Shown piece by piece: positions 58,626-64,000 of a DNA stretch of 64,000 nt. The notes beneath the pieces are model-generated. The model was not told the origin of the DNA, did not search any database, and worked only from the letters and a program-made list of their open reading frames with translations. The stretch covers positions 62,001-126,000 of the forward strand of contig NZ_CANMKV010000006.1 of assembly GCF_947498635.1 (NCBI RefSeq), read 5' to 3'. The DNA is from an uncultured Microbulbifer sp. Lineage in GTDB: Bacteria; Pseudomonadota; Gammaproteobacteria; Pseudomonadales; Cellvibrionaceae. Position 1 is the first letter of the stretch. The number at the start of each line of letters is the position of its first letter. The position numbers and the translations under genes are program-made.

Positions 58626-59131
58626 ACCTTTCTCATCTGTGTTCCGATTTCACTTAGTTTATCAGTGAATTCTGATAATTTCATGCTGTATGCAGGCTGG
58701 AAGGCATAGTGAAAATGCCCATGTGCGTCAGGCTCAACATCCTTGGCGATAAGAATTCCCTCTGGTATAACGACATTCTTTGGTACATAATACCAACAGT
58801 CATTTTTGCCCATTTTAAGTTTTGGACTCATAGCATCAAATAAAGAGACACCACCTGATTTTTCTAATACATAAAGCTCATCTTTTTCTTTGAAGGTGAT
58901 TATTTCATTCCTCTTCGAGGTTTCAATCCCCGTTCTTTTATTAACACTCTTCATTGGGCGGCTATCTTCATGATGCCTTAATCTAGTTATTCTTGTAGTA
59001 TCATTTTTTCCCATTCGATAAATCATTCGTTTATCAAGTTGCTTTAGATAAACAACCGGTTTAGCTATCCGATGTTGCTCCCTAAATTTAGACATAGCTT
59101 CATGTCTAGTTAGTGTAGTTTCCAATATCAC
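58622..59131 (-). CDS. Cassette gene: Tse2-like ADP-ribosyltransferase-fold toxin candidate
   Basis: The 169-residue protein has a basic N-terminus and a C-terminal domain with LEKSGGVSLFDAMSPKLK, VVIPEGILIAKDVEPDAH and HYAFQPAYSMKLSEFTDKL. The pattern (GG.SLFD, VIPEG, Y.x.P...M) resembles the Tse2 ADP-ribosyltransferase-like toxin family that kills from the cytoplasm. Start is GTG at 59131 with AAGGAA upstream. Followed in frame-overlap by a small acidic gene. The family call is moderate. Confidence 0.6.
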   Translation of the reverse strand: MILETTLTRHEAMSKFREQHRIAKPVVYLKQLDKRMIYRMGKNDTTRITRLRHHEDSRPMKSVNKRTGIETSKRNEIITFKEKDELYVLEKSGGVSLFDAMSPKLKMGKNDCWYYVPKNVVIPEGILIAKDVEPDAHGHFHYAFQPAYSMKLSEFTDKLSEIGTQMRKV

Positions 59132-59166
59132 TATTTTTTCCTTGTTATATTGTTGATGACGTGATT

Positions 59167-59208
59167 GCCTAACGAGCCGGCGGCAAAGTCGTCAGATTGT
59201 GCGCTTTG
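59167..59208 (-). other. Short attC site interrupted by intron copy 10
   Basis: A canonical GCCTAAC core at 59167-59173 and TTTG before the intron, only 42 bp in total, so internal arms are short. Confidence 0.58.
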
Positions 59209-59907
59209 GTACGTCCAGTATGGGCGCGGACTAATGGGACGGAAGTACCCTGTAGGAAAATCGCCATTTAATGGATTCTATTAAATGCTAACTACTAGCG
59301 AATGGCAACTGCAACACCGTGAGGTCTTGTGGGGAGGAGGCCGCTAGCAAAACTATGAGCTGACGAGTAGAAGCCTCTTATAAGGCTTAGCTTGGAGGGG
59401 AGGTGGCTAGGGACAGCGAAGCCGTGTGATCTAACGGGTAGAGTCAATGATACAGCTGTGTAGTGAAAGTTCACGTTCTTATCTGGGGAGATCTGTTTAG
59501 CTTGAATCTGTCTGTGTGGCCGCTGATTCATAAGTAGGCCCACCCTGCTAGCTACCATCGTGGGGTGGACAAAAGTGGTGGGGCATAGCAGCGCCTCGGT
59601 CAGTAATGATCAAGGTGATTAAACAGAAGTTAGCCGACGGCATAGTGGCCAAATGCCAAGATTAATAACTTGGACACGATGGAGGTCTGAACCCAAAATC
59701 CACGGGTTAAAAGACAGGGCTAGTCTGCCGATAGGTTTCCAGTCGGATAAAGTTGAGATGGTGCACTGCCATGACGCTCAACTCAAATGAAGAGCTACTA
59801 GACATTATCGTTGGATAGGGATTCCTTACGGATAGGGAGCCGTCCATTGCGGACCCGCACGATGGGTGGTGTGGGGGCCGGTAGCTGGAAGCTACCGGCT
59901 AACAGAT
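59209..59907 (+). mobile_element. ORF-less group IIC-attC intron, copy 10
   Basis: 699 nt from GTACGTCCAGTATGGG to TAACAGAT. Domain V triad reads CGT (GAGCCGTCCAT); the AC bulge, the DIII-type motif GTTAGCCGACGGCATAGTG and domain VI are kept. Confidence 0.9.
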
Positions 59908-60756
59908 TTAGCTTAACCAGCGTTCGAGATTCTCCCCTTCATGCTGCGATGCCGCATCATTTAGTTTAACTAGGATCGCTTCTATGTCATGAGATGACTT
60001 GAGCCGTTCTGAGATAGCGTTAATTGCTAAGCCAAAAAACGCCACCGACTTCATGGCTAGGTAGATAGACATAGAAGAACTCAATGCCTTGTAATGTCTC
60101 ATTACATATGGGGCTAGCTCATCTGGGTAGTTTGGTAATAAACAATTGTTGTATACGTCTTCTGATAAACCATGAATTGAGTCAGAGTTCATAGCAAAGA
60201 GGGTGACATATGCACTTTCGTGCCCCACTTTCAAAAACCGATCATGTGCATTAGGCCATTTTTTTATAGTTCCATCATATAAGCCAGGATGGTCATTCTT
60301 CATCTTCTTCAGAAGCTTAAGCTTATTTTCAGCTATCTCTTGCTCAATTTCATCACTACTTTTGAGAGTATAAGCATGCCAACGCTCAGATTTTTTTAGT
60401 GTCGTATCTATATAATTTCTCACGAATTGTTTACTATGTACTTTTGGCTTGCCGATGAATAAGTACATAATATTTATCGAGTGTTCCAATACAACTCGCC
60501 CTAGTGGATCAACACCTTCAAAATGCTTCTCTTTCAATAGAATTACAATTGATGACATGATTGCTGTAACTGCATTGATTAAAGTTCTAACTTGGATTCT
60601 GTGAGCTAAAGAATCCATGCCTTTACCTTCTTCGATATCAATAGTATCTGCAATTACTTTTAAATCTTGGAAAACCTCAGCAATAATTGGAATATGAGCA
60701 CTGTGTGATTCATGCTCAAGTATCATCTGCAAATAATGAGCTTTGGCTTTCTCCAT
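59908..60756 (-). CDS. Cassette gene: DUF5677-like protein
   Basis: The 282-residue soluble helical protein has DPLGRVVLEHSINIMYLFIG, KSERWHAYTLKS and DSIHGLSEDVYNN. The R...E...I.yLf pattern with a later H.ls segment fits DUF5677 proteins of unknown function. GGAGG directly upstream decides for the ATG at 60756 (MEKAKAHYL). The stop codon is the first codon of the intron 3' exon. Confidence 0.75.
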   Translation of the reverse strand: MEKAKAHYLQMILEHESHSAHIPIIAEVFQDLKVIADTIDIEEGKGMDSLAHRIQVRTLINAVTAIMSSIVILLKEKHFEGVDPLGRVVLEHSINIMYLFIGKPKVHSKQFVRNYIDTTLKKSERWHAYTLKSSDEIEQEIAENKLKLLKKMKNDHPGLYDGTIKKWPNAHDRFLKVGHESAYVTLFAMNSDSIHGLSEDVYNNCLLPNYPDELAPYVMRHYKALSSSMSIYLAMKSVAFFGLAINAISERLKSSHDIEAILVKLNDAASQHEGENLERWLS

Positions 60757-60786
60757 TCCTACCTCCATTCTATGCTTCTACGGGCT

Positions 60787-60872
60787 GGCTAACGCCGTGA
60801 TAACGGCACACTGCGTAATGTGTGGTGTTTCCGGTGGAGGTCTTTAAGGCCGTAGCGAAATTCATTGCCTTG
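60787..60872 (-). other. attC site interrupted by intron copy 11
   Basis: GGCTAAC core at 60787-60793, CGCCGTGATAACGGCACAC with an inner CACAC...GTGTG fold, and TTG at 60870-60872 beside the intron. Confidence 0.65.
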
Positions 60873-61578
60873 GTACGCCCAGCATGGGCATGGACTTATG
60901 GGGTGAAAGTCACCTGTAGGAAGATCACCATTTAATGGATTCCATTAAATGCCAACTAATAGCGAATTGCAACTTCAATACCGCGAGGTCTTGTGGGTAG
61001 GAATCGGCTGGTAAAGCTATGAGTTGACGGACAGACACATCCGATAAAGCTTAGCCTGGAGGAGAGGTGGCCAGGGGCACCGAAGCCATGTGGTGTAACG
61101 GGTAGAGTCAATGATGCAGTCGCGTAGTGAAAATTTACGTTCTTATCTTGGAGATCTGCTTAGCTTACTTCTGTGGAGCTGTCAGAATGGCCGCTGACTC
61201 ACAAGTAGGCCCTACCCGCTAGCTACCATCGTGGGGATAGAAAAAAATTGGTGAGGCATAGCAGTGTCTCGGTCAGTAATGGTCGAGGTGATTAAGCAGA
61301 AGTCAGCCGACGGCATAGTAGCTAAATTCCAAGATTAATACCTTGGACATGGTGAAGGCCTGAACCTAAATCCACGAGTTAAAAGGCAGGGGTAGCCTAC
61401 CGATATGTTTCCAGTCGTATAAAGTTGAGGTGGCGCACTGTCATGACACTCAGCTCAAATGAAGAGCTGCTCGACACTATCGTTGGGTGGAGATTCATAA
61501 CGGATAGGAACCGCCCATTGCAGACCTGCACGATGGATGGTGTGGGGGCCGGTAGCAAGAAACTACCGGCTACACGAT
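60873..61578 (+). mobile_element. ORF-less group IIC-attC intron, copy 11 (best-preserved catalytic core)
   Basis: 706 nt from GTACGCCCAGCATGGG to CTACACGAT. Domain V GAACCGCCCATTGCAGACCT...GATGGATGG retains the CGC triad and AC bulge, with a paired GC/AT change in the outer stem (CCCAT/ATGG). The DIII-type motif GTCAGCCGACGGCATAGTA is intact. Confidence 0.92.
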
Positions 61579-62169
61579 TTAGGTGCCGCGGCTTGCTCTC
61601 TTGTATTTTTCCTGATGCTTACGGCGCTGCTTAGTAATTTCATACAGTACAATTCCAGAAGTTGTTCCTAGATTCAGGCTTTCAATCATTCCAAACATTG
61701 GAATGGATACGCAGAAATCACTGTTTTCTACTGCCAAATCGCTTATACCTCGAGATTCGTTACCAAACCATACGGCCAATTTCGGCTGTGTATAATCAGC
61801 CTCATGTAGTATAAAGTTGTCTTTTCCTTTTACATGAGGAGAGGTGACGATGGAGGTGAACCTATTATTGGCCAAGTGGGCTAAGCACGCCTCTGTACTG
61901 TCAAATCGCTTTACAAAACTCCATTTTATTGCAGACACAGACGGTTTTGAAAGTGATTTTCTCTCTCTCATTTCCTGCCAATCATCAGGCAGTGAGTTAC
62001 GCGGATCAACGATATATGTTTTCTCTACACCTAAAGCATTGACGTTTCTAATAACTGTGCCAATATTTTTCATATCTATTGGGCATTCGAGAACAGCAAT
62101 TAGATTCTTACAGCGGTGAGGCTTAATTTCATCAGCTCTCTTTCGAGCTTCACTTTTCTCTAGTTCCAT
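61579..62169 (-). CDS. Cassette gene: SPOUT (TrmH/SpoU-family) RNA methyltransferase
   Basis: The 196-residue protein has all three SpoU motifs: motif 1 KNIGTVIRNVNALGV, motif 2 VWFGNESRGISDLA and motif 3 IPMFGMIESLNLGTTSGIVL, which form the trefoil-knot SAM site. It lacks a clear extra RNA-binding domain, so it most resembles TrmH/TrmL-type 2'-O-methyltransferases. Its target, tRNA or rRNA, cannot be read. The TAA stop is created at the intron/exon junction (ACCTAA). Confidence 0.9.
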   Translation of the reverse strand: MELEKSEARKRADEIKPHRCKNLIAVLECPIDMKNIGTVIRNVNALGVEKTYIVDPRNSLPDDWQEMRERKSLSKPSVSAIKWSFVKRFDSTEACLAHLANNRFTSIVTSPHVKGKDNFILHEADYTQPKLAVWFGNESRGISDLAVENSDFCVSIPMFGMIESLNLGTTSGIVLYEITKQRRKHQEKYKRASRGT

Positions 62170-62193
62170 ATTCTCGAAAATCTCAGATAGTTT

Positions 62194-62221
62194 GCCTGAC
62201 GCCTGACGCCTGACGCCTGAC
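62194..62221. repeat. Four copies of GCCTGAC, an expanded attC core
   Basis: A perfect 7-bp tandem repeat of an attC-core-like unit lies at the edge of the attC before intron copy 12, just upstream of the methyltransferase start. Confidence 0.85.
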
Positions 62222-62272
62222 GCTTAAAGCACCTGTAGCAAAACCAAAGCGGCGGTCCGGTGCCTTTATTTG
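62222..62272 (-). other. attC site interrupted by intron copy 12
   Basis: GCTTAAAGCACC faces CCGGTGCCTTT, and TTG is at 62270-62272 directly before the intron. The outer core is expanded into the GCCTGAC repeats. Confidence 0.6.
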
Positions 62273-62999
62273 GTACGCCAAGCATGGGCGTGGACTAATG
62301 TGGTGAAAGTCCTGTGTAGGAAAATCACAGTTTAATGGACGCCATTAAATGCTAACTACTAGCGAATGGCAACTGCAATACCGCGAGGTCTTGTGGGGAG
62401 GAAGCCGCTCGCAAAACTACGAGCTGACGAACAGGAACATCCTATAAGGCTTAGCTTGGAGGCGAGGCGGCCAAGCACACCGAAGCCGGGTGATCTAACG
62501 GGTAGAGTAAATGATGCAGTTGTGTAGTGAAAGTTCACGTTCTTATCTGGGGAGATCTGTTTAGCTTGCTGCTGTGAAGCTGTCAGTGTGGCGCTGACTC
62601 ATAAGTAGGCCCAGCCCGCTAGCGACCATTGCGAGGATAGACAAAAGTGGTGGGACATAACAGCGCTTCGGTCAGTAATGATCAAGGTGATTAAACAGAA
62701 GTTAGCCGACGGCATAGTAGCTTAATGCCAAGATTAATACCTTGGACATGGTGAATGCCTGAACTCAAATCCATGAATTAAAAGGCAGGGCAAGCTTACC
62801 GATATGTTTCCAGTCGGATAAAGTTGAGGTAACGCACAGCCATGACACTCAACTCAGATGAGGAGCTGCTCGACACTATCGTTGGGTAGAGATTTATTAC
62901 GGATAGGGAACTGCTCATTGCGGATCCGCACGATGGGTGGTGTGGTAGCCGGTATCTAGAAGCTACCGGCTACCGGCTACCGGCTACCGGCTACCGGAT
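62273..62999 (+). mobile_element. ORF-less group IIC-attC intron, copy 12
   Basis: 727 nt from GTACGCCAAGCATGGG to CTACCGGAT. The domain V triad reads TGC (GAACTGCTCAT). Domain VI ends with five tandem CTACCGG units (62963-62997) that would disturb its 3' strand. The DIII-type motif GTTAGCCGACGGCATAGTA is intact. Confidence 0.9.
62963..62997. repeat. Five copies of CTACCGG in domain VI of intron copy 12
   Basis: A perfect 7-bp tandem repeat where other copies have one unit; local expansion. Confidence 0.9.
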
Positions 63000-63428
63000 T
63001 TAGGCATTTGGTGATTTTGCAAGAGAATATTGAGCAAACAACGTTGGCAGAAGGAAAATTGGAATGATCACAATCCAAAAATCAATCACTGCATCCTCTC
63101 CGTAGGATGGGATACCCAATACGTAAGGTGCAATTAGCTCATAAAATAATGCCCATGGAAGATATAAATAAAAGATCATTGAGAAAACTGTAGTGCTGAC
63201 AGGTCTCTTCGAATATGCATAGCAAAAAAGGCTAAAGATAACAATAGGTAAAAATATACCAATATCAATATAGTCAAGGTAATGAATCTCAGGACTTTCG
63301 ATAAATATGAACGGTATAAATAGGATTAAGGCAATGTGAATCCAAAAGAATATTTTCCAAAAAACACTTGGCGTTGATTGAATTTTTCCGATTTCAACGT
63401 TGGATTCGGGAGCTTTATATATTTCCAT
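63000..63428 (-). CDS. Cassette gene: membrane protein, unknown
   Basis: The 142-residue protein has a short N-terminus starting EIYKAPESNVEIG, then four hydrophobic segments (IFFWIHIALILFIPFIFI, IDIGIFLPIVIFSLFCYAY, VFSMIFYLYLPWALFYELI, VIDFWIVIIPIFLLPTLFA). The Y.AP.S..E start is common in small membrane proteins of unknown function. The stop TAA is the first codon of the 3' exon (TTAGGC, the complement of attC core GCCTAA). Confidence 0.7.
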   Translation of the reverse strand: MEIYKAPESNVEIGKIQSTPSVFWKIFFWIHIALILFIPFIFIESPEIHYLDYIDIGIFLPIVIFSLFCYAYSKRPVSTTVFSMIFYLYLPWALFYELIAPYVLGIPSYGEDAVIDFWIVIIPIFLLPTLFAQYSLAKSPNA

Positions 63429-63439
63429 AGTTTATTTAT

Positions 63440-63514
63440 GCCTAACGTCGCCAGCAAAGGCGAGCAAATTGTTGCGAGTCTAGTGTCCAAAGCGCACGAT
63501 TTTGGCTGGCTTTG
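63440..63514 (-). other. attC site interrupted by intron copy 13 (clearest example)
   Basis: GCCTAAC core at 63440-63446, GTCGCCAGC facing GGCTGGC at 63504-63510, a variable middle, and TTTG ending at 63514 before the intron. It has both cores and arms of a standard attC. Confidence 0.8.
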
Positions 63515-64000
63515 GTACCCCCAATATGGCGCGGACTAATTGGGGTGAAAGTCCCATGTAGGAGGATCACCATTTAATGGATTCCATTAAATGCTAACTA
63601 CTAGCGAATGGCAACTGCAACACTGAGAGGTTTTGTGGGGAGGAAGTCGCTAGCAAAACTGCGATCTGACGAACAGAAACATCTCATAAGAGTTAGCCTG
63701 GAGGCGAGGTGACCAGGGGCACAGAAGCCGGGTGATTTAACGGGTAGAGTCAATGATACAGTTGTGTAGTGAACGTTCACGTTCTTATCTGGGGAGATCT
63801 GTTTAGCTTGCTGCTGTGAAACTGTCTGCGTGGCCCCTGACTCATAAGTAGGTCCAACGCGTTAGCAACCATCGTGGGGATAGAAAAATTGGTGGAACAC
63901 ACCAGTGCCTCGGTTAGTAATGGCCAAGGTGATTAAACAGAAGTCAGCAGATGGCATAGTAGCCCAATGTCAAGATTAATACCTTGGACAGGGTAAAGGC
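63515..64000 (+). mobile_element. ORF-less group IIC-attC intron, copy 13 (cut by window end)
   Basis: 486 nt visible from GTACCCCCAATATGGC through the DIII-type motif (GTCAGCAGATGGCATAGTA). Domains V and VI lie beyond the window, so its state is unknown. The array continues to the right. Confidence 0.88.

Noticed and set aside
59295..59558. Minus-strand ORFs recurring inside the introns (also near 43980 and 57779)
   Set aside because: They are the antisense of conserved intron domain I and II sequence, recur only because the intron is repeated, and vary in length and frame between copies.
61425..61634. Plus-strand ORF near the intron 3' end beginning MRWRTVMTLSSNEELLDTIV
   Set aside because: It reads through domains IV-VI into the next cassette's antisense strand. 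A similar start recurs in other copies without a conserved end, so it is not a maturase remnant I can support.

Overview
The window reads as the chromosome of a marine-type gammaproteobacterium. The order rodZ-ispG-hisS-yfgM-bamB-der, the full Nuo complex I operon with a fused nuoCD, a large TonB-dependent receptor and an integron-type cassette array fit Cellvibrionales/Microbulbifer-like bacteria. That placement is an inference from gene order and style, not a database result.

Layout. 1-7 kb: conserved operon on + (end of a pilW/pilF-like gene, rodZ, ispG, hisS, yfgM, bamB, der), covering cell shape, isoprenoid synthesis, tRNA charging and outer-membrane assembly. 7-14.5 kb: mixed metabolic genes (succinate-semialdehyde dehydrogenase, TrmO, PAP2 phosphatase, MBL-fold hydrolase, methyltransferase, GFA protein, di-heme oxidoreductase). 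15.6-18.8 kb: a UDP-sulfoquinovose synthase-like gene followed by a GT4 glycosyltransferase, a plausible sulfolipid pair, then an alpha/beta hydrolase. 19-26.5 kb: DsbD/ScsB-like and TlpA-like redox proteins, a second copy of the MBL protein, an Asp/Glu racemase and a TonB receptor. 26.6-42.4 kb: nuoA-B-CD-E-F-G-H-I-J-K-L-M-N on the minus strand, with a small helical protein at its 3' end.

42.9-64 kb is the unusual part. After a wrecked valS fragment comes a run of small, mostly unrelated genes, nearly all on the minus strand. They are separated by at least 13 copies of a roughly 480-730 nt direct repeat on the plus strand. The repeat is an ORF-less group IIC intron: its 5' end, a DIII-type block and a 33-nt domain V with the CGC triad and AC bulge match the layout I recall for the Oceanobacillus iheyensis IIC intron. 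Each copy sits in the bottom strand of an integron attC site, between TTG and TTRRRY, so removing the intron rebuilds the attC core GTTRRRY. An attC without an intron (51334-51394) shows the uninterrupted form. The window is therefore a cassette array, with no integrase in view, in which almost every attC carries an intron. The cassettes include Tae4-like and Tse2-like toxin modules with small partner genes, a cold-shock protein, a GrpB protein, a SPOUT methyltransferase and several small membrane or DUF proteins.

Cassette orientation puts any attI/intI to the right of the window and the oldest cassettes to the left. The left end carries the broken valS, short and broken introns and frameshifted genes; the right end is better preserved. 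No intron encodes a maturase, so mobility or splicing would need a protein from elsewhere. The near-identical introns could also let cassettes shuffle by homologous recombination without an integrase.
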